Assembly (NCBI RefSeq): GCF_000025005.1 | Contig: NC_013525.1 | Location: 817,501-881,500, forward strand | DNA length: 64,000 nucleotides | DNA from: Thermobaculum terrenum ATCC BAA-798 | GTDB taxonomy: Bacteria > Chloroflexota > Chloroflexia > Thermobaculales > Thermobaculaceae | Direction: 5' to 3' | In this document: positions 53,064 to 61,945 of the stretch, one piece after another | Position numbering within the stretch: position 1 is the stretch's first letter | Layout of the letters: each line of letters starts with the position of its first letter | Notes under the pieces: generated by a model | The model's input: the letters and a program-made list of their open reading frames with translations, nothing else | What the model was told of the DNA's origin: nothing | Databases searched by the model: none | Position numbers and translations under genes: made by a program

Positions 53064-54308
53064 ATGCAGGATAATGTACTCACTGATTGCCTTCGCGTTG
53101 GAGTTGTGGGTAGCGGATTTGTTGCTAGGTTTCATCTTAATGCGTTCGAGTTCGTGCGCAATGTACGCATCGCCGGCGTCTATAGCCCGAATCCTGCTCA
53201 CAGGGAGGATTATGCGCAGCTAGCTAATCAGAAAGGTCTAGGTCCATGCAAAGCGTACGAGTCTTTAGAGTCTATGGTGCAGTCCGATGAGATAGATGCT
53301 ATATGGCTGCTTTCTCCCAACTTCGCCCGACTGGATCATATGAGGACGATCCACAGATTGGTGAAAGATGGTAAAGCCTCCCTGATGGGAGTGGCCTGCG
53401 AAAAGCCTCTTGCCCGTACGCTGGCAGAGGGCAGAGAGATGTTGGCCATGGTTCAAGATGCAAACCTAAACCATGGTTACCTAGAAAATCAGCTCTTCTC
53501 CACTCCGGTACAGCGAGGAAGGGACATTATTTGGCGGCGGGCAGTTCCTAACACTGGTAGACCTTATCTGGCAAGAGCCGCGGAAGAGCATAGTGGTCCA
53601 CATATGCCTTGGTTCTGGAGACCTGATCTTCAGGGGGGAGGAGTGCTGCTGGATATGATGTGTCATAGTGTTGAGGTTGCTAGGTTCTTGCTAACAGAAC
53701 CTGGAAAACCTCGTAATTCTCTCAAATTGATGAGCGCGACTGGTACGGTAGCCAATCTGAAGTGGACTCGCCCAGAATACATTCAGAAGCTTATACAGAA
53801 CATGGGCCCGGAGGTCGACTATTCAAAAAGGCCGGCTGAGGACTTTGCTAGGGGTATATTACACTTTCAAGATGAGTCTGGTAATGACCTTATAGTTGAG
53901 GCCACTACGTCCTGGGCTTACGTCGGTCCAGGTTTGCGGCTAACTTTGGAATTGCTAGGCCCAGAGTACTCGATGGAGATAAACAGCTTGAACACCTCCT
54001 TGAAAGTGTTCCTGTCCAGGGAGGTACGAGGCGAGTCTGGGGAAGATCTGGTAGAGAAACAGAATGCTGAACAAGGGCTCATGCCAGTAGTAGAAGACGA
54101 GGCTGCGGTCTACGGTTATACATTGGAAGATCGACATATGGTTGAATCTTTCAGGCGAGGCATAAGACCCCTGGAAACTTTTGAGGATGGTGTAGCTGTG
54201 CTGGAGATGCTTATGGGTCTTTACTTGTCCGCTGAGACTAAGAGCACGGTGGAATTTCCGGATGCGCGTTTGGAGAATTTCGTTCCCAGCGTAGCCAGAG
54301 TAGGCTAA
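53064..54308 (+). CDS. Gfo/Idh/MocA-family oxidoreductase
   Basis: 414 residues. The N-terminal Rossmann domain has GVVGSGFVARFHLNAF, and the conserved VACEKPLARTLAEGREM holds the catalytic-region EKP. The C-terminal alpha/beta domain has HMPWFWRPDLQGGGVLLDMMCHSVEVARF. Members oxidise or isomerise sugars and cyclitols with NAD(P). Substrate unknown. GGAGGAG is placed before the ATG. Confidence 0.87.
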   Translation: MQDNVLTDCLRVGVVGSGFVARFHLNAFEFVRNVRIAGVYSPNPAHREDYAQLANQKGLGPCKAYESLESMVQSDEIDAIWLLSPNFARLDHMRTIHRLVKDGKASLMGVACEKPLARTLAEGREMLAMVQDANLNHGYLENQLFSTPVQRGRDIIWRRAVPNTGRPYLARAAEEHSGPHMPWFWRPDLQGGGVLLDMMCHSVEVARFLLTEPGKPRNSLKLMSATGTVANLKWTRPEYIQKLIQNMGPEVDYSKRPAEDFARGILHFQDESGNDLIVEATTSWAYVGPGLRLTLELLGPEYSMEINSLNTSLKVFLSREVRGESGEDLVEKQNAEQGLMPVVEDEAAVYGYTLEDRHMVESFRRGIRPLETFEDGVAVLEMLMGLYLSAETKSTVEFPDARLENFVPSVARVG

Positions 54309-54359
54309 AGTTATCTGTAAGCCTGGATATTCTAATCTTGAGCCTGAATGGAAATGGAC

Positions 54360-54402
54360 TGAGCTGGGATACTGACAACAGGGTATCCCAGCTCATTATT
54401 AT
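54360..54402 (+). terminator. Terminator after the oxidoreductase gene
   Basis: A perfect 13-bp stem, TGAGCTGGGATAC (54360-54372) with 54383-54395, around a ten-base loop and followed by TTATTAT. The U-run is weak but the stem is strong. It ends the selA-LLM-Gfo/Idh cluster. Confidence 0.75.
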
Positions 54403-54506
54403 CTATTTCGTATATTCCTTTATTCTTTCTATAAAGGGGATAAGGGAAAAATTATATAGAATTTCTGCTGTTTCTGGACTGAATCCCAATTGCTAGAGGT
54501 GTTTTA

Positions 54507-55427
54507 GTGACTACTCTGAGTTGGAAGGATATACCGCATAGCAGTTTCGAATTCGAGCCTGAGTTACTCAATCTTAGGTGGTGCTTTCTATCTGGTCAAG
54601 CATTCAGATGGAAGGAAGACCCTAATGGTTGGTGGATAGGTATAGTTAGGGATTCCGTTCTGCGAATCCGTATGGATGGTTCTACTGTTACCTGGGCAGC
54701 GTATCCTAAACTCCCATGGAGCGATTTCTGGGAAAGCTATCTCAGGTTAGATTTCGACTTGGCTGCCCTGTATCGAGACTATGAAGGCTTCGACCAGTTC
54801 GTAGCTTACTCCTTCAGCAGATGGAGAGGGCTACGTGTCCTGTCACAAGACCCATTGGAAACCATTACTTGCTTCTTGTGCACGACGGCTAACTCTATTC
54901 CTAGAATAACGAGAGCTATTAGTTGTATGAGCACTCTTTATGGTCAACATATAGCAACTATAGATGGCATCGATTATTACACCCTTCCCAAGCCTGAGGC
55001 CCTAGTGGAGGAAATAGCTCCAGTGCTCGATAAAAGATGTGGCCTTGGGTTCAGAGCTAATAACCTGGTGAGAGCTATGCAGGACCTGAGATCCAAGCCT
55101 ACGGATTGGCCCCAGTCTCTTATTAATATGCCATACCCTCAAGCAAGGGCAGAATTAATGACAATTAGGGGCATCGGTAGGAAGGTAGCTGATTGTGTAG
55201 CTCTGTTTGCTCTTCGAAAAGATGAGGCTGTGCCAGTTGATACCCATGTTTGGCAGATAGCTTTAGAGCTTTACCTAAGGGAAATAAAGACTAAGTCACT
55301 TACTACCAAGGTATATGAAACCATAGCTGAGCACTTTAGATCGCTCTTCAGGGACAGAGCTGGATGGGTGCAGCAATACCTTTTCTTTTCCCATCTAAAC
55401 AGGCATAGATATGACTCTACGCTCTAG
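54507..55427 (+). CDS. OGG1-like 8-oxoguanine DNA glycosylase/AP lyase
   Basis: 306 residues from GTG 54507 after AGAGGTG. The layout is that of eukaryotic OGG1 rather than MutM or Nth: an N-terminal OGG_N domain (RWCFLSGQAFRWKE), TCFLCTTANSIPRI, GFRANNLV, and the HhH-GPD block IRGIGRKVADCVALFA with catalytic Lys226 and Asp245 (PVDTHVWQIA). It should excise 8-oxoguanine opposite C and nick the strand. Confidence 0.92.
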   Translation: MTTLSWKDIPHSSFEFEPELLNLRWCFLSGQAFRWKEDPNGWWIGIVRDSVLRIRMDGSTVTWAAYPKLPWSDFWESYLRLDFDLAALYRDYEGFDQFVAYSFSRWRGLRVLSQDPLETITCFLCTTANSIPRITRAISCMSTLYGQHIATIDGIDYYTLPKPEALVEEIAPVLDKRCGLGFRANNLVRAMQDLRSKPTDWPQSLINMPYPQARAELMTIRGIGRKVADCVALFALRKDEAVPVDTHVWQIALELYLREIKTKSLTTKVYETIAEHFRSLFRDRAGWVQQYLFFSHLNRHRYDSTL

Positions 55428-55431
55428 GAAG

Positions 55432-56073
55432 CTATTCATCGAGATGCTTGAATGAACGTGTTGTGGTCCACAGTATGGAACCATCTTCTGCCTGCTGTGA
55501 GCGTACAAGTAATATCTCGTTAGACTCCCACTGCTCATTCGGATCGTAATCCTCAAACTCCTTCATCAGGCACTCAAGTTGCTCTTCAGACATCCCTTCA
55601 GCTATCGTGATATGTGGTACCCAATTGTCCATCTGGTGGTCGGCAGCGTATGGCAAAACCTCGTTTACCCCATCAAGTGCCTCTACCACAGCCTTGTGTA
55701 GTTCAAGTAACTCTGGAGTTCTCTCTACATGGACGTATAGCACGTTCTTCCCAGTTCCCTTGAAAGTGCCAAGCCCTTTGGCGGTCACCTTAACTGGTAG
55801 CTTTTCACGTGCTACCTGTTCCAAGGGCTCAATTAGCGATCGGGCATCCTGACAGGTGAATGGCACCCTCAGGGTTATATGAGGAAATATCACCTTGTTA
55901 GCGTTGGGACAGTACCTCTGTCTTCTACCAGCTATCTCTTCTGCGAATTCCTCGGGAAGCCCAAGGACAACGCCATACAATGGTGGTGACTGAGGTGTTT
56001 CCTGTCGATACTCCTCAACAGATAGCATATATTCCTCGTTTAGGTCTCCAACAGTGCCTTCAAGTATACTCAT
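55432..56073 (-). CDS. 2H phosphoesterase (LigT/2'-5' RNA ligase-like)
   Basis: 213 residues. Two HxT motifs, FPHITLRVPF and VPHITIAEG, about 90 residues apart, form the 2H active site. The family hydrolyses 2',3'-cyclic phosphates or joins 2'-5' RNA. The N-terminal ~30 residues are an acidic extension. Convergent with the glycosylase gene, with four bases between stops. Confidence 0.85.
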   Translation of the reverse strand: MSILEGTVGDLNEEYMLSVEEYRQETPQSPPLYGVVLGLPEEFAEEIAGRRQRYCPNANKVIFPHITLRVPFTCQDARSLIEPLEQVAREKLPVKVTAKGLGTFKGTGKNVLYVHVERTPELLELHKAVVEALDGVNEVLPYAADHQMDNWVPHITIAEGMSEEQLECLMKEFEDYDPNEQWESNEILLVRSQQAEDGSILWTTTRSFKHLDE

Positions 56074-56113
56074 TCCTGATAATATAACATAACTTTTATC
56101 GGAGGGTTATTCC

Positions 56114-56164
56114 ATGAGGACTACAAATAGAGTGGTCCCTCATATTTGTGTTGTGCATTGTTGA
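56114..56164 (+). CDS. Possible 16-codon leader ORF upstream of oppDF
   Basis: ATG 56114 stands seven bases after GGAGGG (56101-56106) and opens 16 codons (MRTTNRVVPHICVVHC). The first ten codons lie in a hairpin: ATGAGGACTAC pairs with GTGGT-CCCTCAT (56114-56124 with 56132-56143, one bulged base). TGATAATAT (56076-56084) could be an extended -10. It may be a leader peptide, a structured RNA, or chance. Confidence 0.3.
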   Translation: MRTTNRVVPHICVVHC

Positions 56165-56216
56165 GCTATAGGTTGTACAATGAATCATAATTACTAATAG
56201 TAAGCATTATCTGTAG

Positions 56217-56245
56217 TTGACTTATGGACTTTAGTGTGATATACA
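56217..56245 (+). promoter_or_regulatory. Promoter of oppDF
   Basis: TTGACT (56217-56222), 17 bases, then TATACA (56240-56245) with TG at 56237-56238 forming an extended -10. The start near 56252 gives a leader of about 38 bases with GGAGG before oppD. Confidence 0.68.
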
Positions 56246-56289
56246 CTTTTGCGTTATTGACTTGATCTTTACAGAAATATGGAGGACTG

Positions 56290-57270
56290 ATGCCCCTTCT
56301 AGAAGTAGAGGATCTACGTACATATTTTTATACGCCTGATGGCGTGGTCAAAGCCGTTGACGGAGTTAGTCTGTATCTCAACGAGGGTGAAACTCTAGGG
56401 ATAGTAGGTGAGAGCGGTAGCGGTAAAAGCGTTATGGCGCTTACGATTATGGGTCTTATTCCGCAACCGCCAGGAAAGATAGTTAGTGGCAAGGTTATTT
56501 TTGACGGCAGGGATCTCACTAAGCTTGATGAAAGCGAACTGCGAAGGATCCGTGGGAAAGAGATAGGGATGATATTTCAAGATCCCATGACGTCTCTAAA
56601 CCCTGTACTTACTATAGGCAAACAGCTGACCGAGACTTTGGAAGAGCACCTTAATATGCCCACTGGCAAAGCCAGAGAGAGGGCTGTAGAGCTCCTAAGG
56701 CTTGTGGGCATTCCTAATCCCAAGGAAAGGCTTGGTCAGTACCCGCACCAATTCTCTGGTGGCCAACGCCAAAGAATTATGATTGCTATGGCCTTGGCCT
56801 GTAATCCTAAGCTGCTTATAGCTGACGAGCCTACTACTGCCTTGGATGTTACCATCCAGGCTCAGATACTAGAGCTTATAAAGAACCTACAGCAAGAATT
56901 TGGAATGGCAGTTATGATCATCACCCACGCGATGGGTGTTGTTGCGGGCATGGCAGATCGTGTCAACGTGATGTATGCTGGACACGTCTATGAGAGCGCC
57001 TATACCGATGATCTTTTTGAGAATCCCCGCAATCCTTATACATTAGGACTGCTAAGATCAATTCCAAGGCTCGATGAGGAACGTAAGACCAGGCTTGATC
57101 CTATTAGAGGCACTCCTCCTGACTTGATCAATCTCGGACCTGGCTGTCCGTTCCAGCCGAGATGTGACTTTGCAATAGATATCTGTTCTCAGAAGTTTCC
57201 TCCATATAGAGAGGTTGGGAGCGACCATTATACCCTATGCTGGGTTGATGTAAAGCGTGAAGGAGCATAG
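56290..57270 (+). CDS. oppD: Oligopeptide ABC transporter ATPase OppD/DppD
   Basis: 326 residues. Walker [11 protein letters not shown]-loop [13 protein letters not shown], signature FSGGQRQR, Walker [13 protein letters not shown] and a C-terminal oligo_HPY segment with Cys ([15 protein letters not shown]). One of two paired ATPases that energise peptide import. The permeases and binding protein are not adjacent. Confidence 0.93.
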   Translation: MPLLEVEDLRTYFYTPDGVVKAVDGVSLYLNEGETLGIVGESGSGKSVMALTIMGLIPQPPGKIVSGKVIFDGRDLTKLDESELRRIRGKEIGMIFQDPMTSLNPVLTIGKQLTETLEEHLNMPTGKARERAVELLRLVGIPNPKERLGQYPHQFSGGQRQRIMIAMALACNPKLLIADEPTTALDVTIQAQILELIKNLQQEFGMAVMIITHAMGVVAGMADRVNVMYAGHVYESAYTDDLFENPRNPYTLGLLRSIPRLDEERKTRLDPIRGTPPDLINLGPGCPFQPRCDFAIDICSQKFPPYREVGSDHYTLCWVDVKREGA

Positions 57271-57271
57271 C

Positions 57272-58360
57272 ATGGCGAATGAGAGGGTAAATCAATCGAA
57301 TGGGTCTACTGGCAGCAATGCATCCAAGGATGTATTGCTGCAGGTGAGAAACCTTGTAATGCATTTCCCTATCACTAAAGGGGTTCTGTTCCAGAAAAAG
57401 GTAGGAGCAGTACAGGCAGTTGATAATATTAGCTTTGATATCTATCGAGGTGAGACATTAGGCCTGGTTGGAGAGTCTGGCTGTGGTAAGAGCACGGCTG
57501 GCAGGGCTATACTACAACTTTATAAGCCCACTTCAGGCCAAGTTATATTTGAAGGGAGGGACCTTACTAAGCTTCCCCCTGAGGAAATGCGGCGCATGCG
57601 GCGCCACCTACAGATTATATTCCAGGACCCATACGCCTCTCTTAATCCCAGAATGACGGTTGAAAATATCATTGGAGAACCTCTCTTAGTCCACGGCATT
57701 GTCAAAGATAAGAAGGAGCTGCGAGAGCAGGTACAAGAATTGCTGCAGTTAGTAGGTCTCAATCCATACTTCGCTAATCGTTATCCTCATGAGTTCTCTG
57801 GTGGTCAACGCCAAAGGATAGGTATTGCTAGGGCACTTGCACTTCGACCTAGTTTCATAGTTGCGGATGAGCCAGTATCCGCTCTGGATGTCTCCATTCA
57901 GGCACAGATTGTGAACCTCATGGAGGACTTGCAAGATAAATTCAAGTTGACATATCTGTTTATCGCTCACGATCTGAGCGTTGTGCGCCATATCTCTGAT
58001 AGAGTTGCTGTCATGTATCTGGGTAAAATCGTTGAGATAGCGGACAGAGACAGCCTTTATAAAGATCCTCTCCATCCTTATACCAAGGCGCTATTGTCAG
58101 CAGTGCCCATACCAGATCCAAAAGTCGAGAAGAAAAGAGAGCGCATAATTCTTACAGGAGATGTTCCAAGCCCTATCAATCCACCCTCAGGATGTAGATT
58201 CCACACGCGATGTCCATTCGTTATGGATATATGTCGTGAGAAAGAGCCACCTCTTACAGATCAAGGTGGAGGACACTCTGTAGCTTGTTGGCTATACCCA
58301 CTTAAGGAAGAGCCTCAACAAAAACAGCCCAATGCTGTTACCTCCCAATCTAGCTCCTAA
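57272..58360 (+). CDS. oppF: Oligopeptide ABC transporter ATPase OppF/DppF
   Basis: 362 residues from ATG 57272 (GAAGGAG six bases upstream, one base after the oppD stop). Walker [10 protein letters not shown], signature FSGGQRQR, Walker [13 protein letters not shown], and the C-terminal [14 protein letters not shown] block. It partners OppD in a heterodimer. The Asn/Gln/Ser-rich first ~25 residues and last ~15 residues are extra. Confidence 0.93.
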   Translation: MANERVNQSNGSTGSNASKDVLLQVRNLVMHFPITKGVLFQKKVGAVQAVDNISFDIYRGETLGLVGESGCGKSTAGRAILQLYKPTSGQVIFEGRDLTKLPPEEMRRMRRHLQIIFQDPYASLNPRMTVENIIGEPLLVHGIVKDKKELREQVQELLQLVGLNPYFANRYPHEFSGGQRQRIGIARALALRPSFIVADEPVSALDVSIQAQIVNLMEDLQDKFKLTYLFIAHDLSVVRHISDRVAVMYLGKIVEIADRDSLYKDPLHPYTKALLSAVPIPDPKVEKKRERIILTGDVPSPINPPSGCRFHTRCPFVMDICREKEPPLTDQGGGHSVACWLYPLKEEPQQKQPNAVTSQSSS

Positions 58361-58408
58361 AATCCTATCGTGTACAATACTTATAAATCTATGTAATAAG
58401 GGCGAAAA

Positions 58409-59050
58409 ATGCCTTTCGAGATAGGTGATGTCAGAATATTACTTATAAGACTGGCAATAATGGTTGTCGCGATCTCTATACATGAATTCGCGCACGCTAT
58501 TACTGCCGACGCTCTGGGAGACTCTACTGCTCGCAGGTATGGCAGAGTTACCCTTAACCCTATCTCCCACTTTGATCCTCTGGGCTTTCTAATGCTGATA
58601 TTTCTAGTCGTTTTTGGTTTTGGATTTGCCTGGGGCCGACCGGTTCCAGTCAACCCTTATGCCTTGAGGGGAGGCAGAAGGGGAATGGCGTTGGTAGCTT
58701 TCGCTGGTCCACTCTCCAATTTGGTCCAGGCTGCGGTGGCAGTAGCCATCTGGCGTGCTATGGGGACGCCGCATCCTGGAGATAGCATGCTACCTATGAT
58801 CCTGTGGACTTTCGCCTATCTCAATGTTTTACTGGCAGCGTTCAACATGCTACCAGTGCCCCCGCTGGATGGCTTCAATGTTCTCATGGGGCTAGTTAGC
58901 GACTTCTGGGTACAGCGACTCGAGCCTTTGAGGCAGTATGGTCCAGTACTACTATTGCTCCTGATCTTCTTGGGAGGGCGGTTTATATTCGACTATACTG
59001 TTATCCCTATGTTTGAGCTGTTTGCTTGGCTAGTTGGACTTAGGGCTTAG
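58409..59050 (+). CDS. Site-2 protease family membrane zinc protease (M50)
   Basis: 213 residues, about five membrane helices. HEFAH (25-29) is the zinc HExxH motif. PVPPLDGFNVL in a later helix supplies the LDG zinc ligand. This compact, PDZ-less type is common in bacteria; substrates are unknown. It is the first of a run with the HD gene and scpAB. Confidence 0.88.
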   Translation: MPFEIGDVRILLIRLAIMVVAISIHEFAHAITADALGDSTARRYGRVTLNPISHFDPLGFLMLIFLVVFGFGFAWGRPVPVNPYALRGGRRGMALVAFAGPLSNLVQAAVAVAIWRAMGTPHPGDSMLPMILWTFAYLNVLLAAFNMLPVPPLDGFNVLMGLVSDFWVQRLEPLRQYGPVLLLLLIFLGGRFIFDYTVIPMFELFAWLVGLRA

Positions 59051-59061
59051 ATCTTACACTG

Positions 59062-59550
59062 ATGTTGTACAGGGTAAGGCAGTTCATTCAAGCGCTGTTA
59101 GCGGGCGCAAAGCATATAGACTACTATTGGGTGTCAGAAGTACTGCCACCAAATCTTTATAAGCTATATCTTGAGATGCCTCGCTATGAACAGGTACATA
59201 GCTATAGAGTTGCGCAGGATATAGCAAGATCATCCAATGATCCCTACCTTCTGCAGGCAGCATTGCTACACGATGTAGGTAAGGTGTATGGCAAGCATCG
59301 TATGTCCATGCTAGGTAGATGCTTGGCTGTTATTTTGGATAAATTTTCTCCTCGTCTATTGAGGTGCTTGGCGAGGGAGCATTACCCTTTCTGGTCGTTT
59401 TATCTTTACATTCACCACCCTGAGATAGGAGCTGATAAAATTTTACGTGCGGGTGGAGACCAACAAGTAGCTTATATTATTAGGAATCATCACACACGAA
59501 CTCATGATACGGCAATAAGCCTTCTACATAAGGTGGACTCATCTCGTTGA
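59062..59550 (+). CDS. HD-domain phosphohydrolase
   Basis: 162 residues. VHSYRVAQDIA with the first His, LLHDVGKVYGKH with the HD pair, and IHHPEIGADKILRAGG and IIRNHHTR with later His define an HD/HDIG domain. No GYP motif is present. Substrate unknown. Its TGA stop overlaps the ATG of scpA by one base (TGATG), indicating translational coupling. Confidence 0.85.
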   Translation: MLYRVRQFIQALLAGAKHIDYYWVSEVLPPNLYKLYLEMPRYEQVHSYRVAQDIARSSNDPYLLQAALLHDVGKVYGKHRMSMLGRCLAVILDKFSPRLLRCLAREHYPFWSFYLYIHHPEIGADKILRAGGDQQVAYIIRNHHTRTHDTAISLLHKVDSSR

Positions 59551-60272
59551 TGCTGTCGCAGATAGATTACCATGTAAATTTGGTAACTTTCTCCGGACCA
59601 CTTGATCTGCTCCTACAGCTTGTTGAGCGAAACCGTTTGCCAGTGACTGAACTCTCCCTAGCTCAGGTTACAGATGATTATCTTGAGAGGGTATCACATC
59701 TGGATGTGGCGCCGGAGGAAATGTCCAAGTTCCTGCTTATAGCATCCAGATTGTTGCTAATAAAAAGTCGTGCATTGCTCGAGATACCAACTGATGCAGA
59801 AGAAGAAGGGCAGGAAGATCTCGTGAGCCAGCTAGCGCTCTACCAGAGCATCAAACGAGCCTCTTCAGCATTAGAAAGTAGCTTTGGCAGAATAACTTAT
59901 CCGCAAATGGTCCCCCCGAAAATAGACCTGCCTTTGCCGCCTATAGTGCAACGTCTATCCTCCTCCTTGTTGTTGCATGCTGTTGACAGGCTTGTTCTAA
60001 GAAGCACATCGCGCCCCATATCAGGGCCAACCGTTGCTAAATTCAGGTGGCGTCTGAGAGATGCCCTTTCTAAGCTCGAGCAGCTCTTAAAGAGAGACCA
60101 TACTATAGCGTTCAGCCAAGTTGTTGCTACGGTTCCAAGAGATAGGCAATTTGTGGTAGTTGCCTTCTTGGCTATACTTGATGCGGCAAGAAGAGGACTT
60201 GTTGTATTGTCTCAGGATAGACCTTTTGGCACTATCCAGATCAGCAGGAATGGCGAGAACTCCGATGGATAG
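59550..60272 (+). CDS. scpA: Segregation and condensation protein A
   Basis: 240 residues. FSGPLDLLLQLVERNRL at the N-terminus is the hallmark of ScpA kleisins, and the C-terminal winged-helix part ends VVVAFLAILDAARRGLV. It bridges SMC heads with ScpB to condense the chromosome. The start overlaps the upstream stop by one base. Confidence 0.94.
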   Translation: MLSQIDYHVNLVTFSGPLDLLLQLVERNRLPVTELSLAQVTDDYLERVSHLDVAPEEMSKFLLIASRLLLIKSRALLEIPTDAEEEGQEDLVSQLALYQSIKRASSALESSFGRITYPQMVPPKIDLPLPPIVQRLSSSLLLHAVDRLVLRSTSRPISGPTVAKFRWRLRDALSKLEQLLKRDHTIAFSQVVATVPRDRQFVVVAFLAILDAARRGLVVLSQDRPFGTIQISRNGENSDG

Positions 60273-60846
60273 AGTAAACCAACAGCAAGAAAGTGCTTGT
60301 GGGCATGATGTTCAGCTCTTACTTGAGGCAATGCTATTTGCTGCTGGTCGTCCTGTTGCGGTTTCCGAGCTCGCTAGTGTGCTAGATATATCACAAAGCG
60401 AAGTTACCTCCCATCTTCTCTCTCTAAGGGAGGTTCTGCGTAATAGGGGGATAAGGCTACAGAACAACGGGTATGAGTGGAGGCTGGTTGCGGCTCCTGA
60501 AGCTTCTACTGTAATACAACGTCTGCTTGGTCTAGGCATGCCTCCTAAGCTTAGCTCTGCCGCAATGGAGGCTTTGGCAATTATTGCCTATAAACAACCT
60601 ATCACTAAGGGACAAATAGACCTTATTAGAGGTGTAGACTCTTCTGGGGTCATCAACAGCTTGCTTACTAGGGGGCTTATAGAGGAGGTTGGTCGGGCCG
60701 AAACACCAGGCAGACCTATTTTGTATGGCACCACAGAGATGTTTCTTGAATTATTTGGATTGGAAAGCTTAGATCAGCTACCCAAGCTAGAGGATGCAAG
60801 ACATTCTATCGACAAGCTGGTCAGTCGGGAAGACGTTGTACTTTGA
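60250..60846 (+). CDS. scpB: Segregation and condensation protein B
   Basis: 198 residues from ATG 60250; ATG 60265 in frame would give 193 and both lie inside the end of scpA. LLEAMLFAAGRPVAVSELA, GYEWRLVAAPE, ALAIIAYKQPITKGQI and LLTRGLIEEVGRAETPGRP are typical two-winged-helix ScpB. It binds ScpA. The last 26 bases overlap the end of the opposite-strand gene. Confidence 0.93.
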   Translation: MARTPMDRVNQQQESACGHDVQLLLEAMLFAAGRPVAVSELASVLDISQSEVTSHLLSLREVLRNRGIRLQNNGYEWRLVAAPEASTVIQRLLGLGMPPKLSSAAMEALAIIAYKQPITKGQIDLIRGVDSSGVINSLLTRGLIEEVGRAETPGRPILYGTTEMFLELFGLESLDQLPKLEDARHSIDKLVSREDVVL

Positions 60847-61939
60847 TTGTAGACTCTTTAATGTAGTCTTTATCTATTTCTACCCCTGTACCAGGTCCCT
60901 CTGGAAGCAGTAATTTACCGGTATCACTAATTTCGAAGTTAGGATAGGCTACATCTCTTTCAAAGTAGTTGGTACTCGCTGACATATCTGAAGGTAGAGT
61001 TATACCAGGTAATGTACAGAGTGCCAAGCTAGTAGCTCTACCGATATTTGTCTCAAACATCCCCCCCACCCAGAGCGGAAAACCCAAAGAATAACATAAT
61101 CTGTGTATCTCAAGGCTCTCCCTTAGTCCCCCTACTCTGCCGGGCTTAAGGTTAATTGCGTCGCAGATGTGGAGCTCTATCAAGGATCTTGCACTCTCAA
61201 AGTCAACTACGCTTTCGTCCAAGCAGACAGGAGTTGCCAGAGATTCTGCTAGCTCTCTATGGTTCACAAGATCTGTGGGGGCAAAGGGTTGTTCGATCAT
61301 CTCTAGCCCGAATTCTTCCAAATGCTTTAGGGTATCAATTTGATCTCTAGTGTAGGCACCATTAGCATCTACTGAGAGCGGTAATCTAGGGAATTCATCT
61401 CTTACTCTGCGTACATAGTCTAAGTCTTTTCCAGGTTCTATCTTGATCTTGAACCACTTATATCCTTCCTGTAGCCTCTTATTTATTTCATCACAGAGCT
61501 CTCCAGCGGTCTTATATAAGCCTAGGCTTATTCCTGCTCGTACTTCCCTGGTAGTTCCACCAATGTAGCTATAAAGAGGGGTAGAGTTAGTTCTACACCA
61601 AGCATCCCAGATCGCCGACTCTAGGGCATGTTTTGCCATTTGGTTGCCTCTTACTCTTGGGAAAAGCATTTCTTCTTTGGGATCCGAAATGACTTTTCCT
61701 ATACAGTCAGGAGCAAGTATATCGACTAACGTTGACCAGGCAGAGCTGACAGTCTCGGGCCAGTAATAAGGATGTTCCATGGCCACACACTCTCCCCAGC
61801 CTTCTATGTCTCCAGCACGTACCATTACCAGGATTCTGTTGCTGGTTGCACGTTGACCATAACTAGCCCGAAAGCTTCCTCTAACCTGGAGCCTTACTAA
61901 TCTTATTTCTACACTGTCGATTCTGATCTTCTCTGGCAC
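60821..61939 (-). CDS. menC: Enolase-superfamily enzyme, o-succinylbenzoate synthase / N-succinylamino acid racemase type
   Basis: 372 residues. The muconate-lactonising subgroup active site is intact: FKIKIEPG (KxK), SVDANGAYT, EQPFAP, CLDESVVD, NLKPGRVGG and GGMFETNIGRA. The last is typical of the MenC2/NSAR type found outside Proteobacteria. Such enzymes make o-succinylbenzoate for menaquinone, racemise N-acylamino acids, or both. No other men genes lie nearby, so the gene symbol is tentative. Tail-to-tail overlap with scpB. Confidence 0.8.
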   Translation of the reverse strand: MPEKIRIDSVEIRLVRLQVRGSFRASYGQRATSNRILVMVRAGDIEGWGECVAMEHPYYWPETVSSAWSTLVDILAPDCIGKVISDPKEEMLFPRVRGNQMAKHALESAIWDAWCRTNSTPLYSYIGGTTREVRAGISLGLYKTAGELCDEINKRLQEGYKWFKIKIEPGKDLDYVRRVRDEFPRLPLSVDANGAYTRDQIDTLKHLEEFGLEMIEQPFAPTDLVNHRELAESLATPVCLDESVVDFESARSLIELHICDAINLKPGRVGGLRESLEIHRLCYSLGFPLWVGGMFETNIGRATSLALCTLPGITLPSDMSASTNYFERDVAYPNFEISDTGKLLLPEGPGTGVEIDKDYIKESTIKVQRLPD

Positions 61940-61945
61940 TCTCTG

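Noticed and set aside
53955-54137. Short antisense frames in the oxidoreductase and glycosylase genes
   Set aside because: They lack ribosome binding sites and overlie conserved coding sequence.
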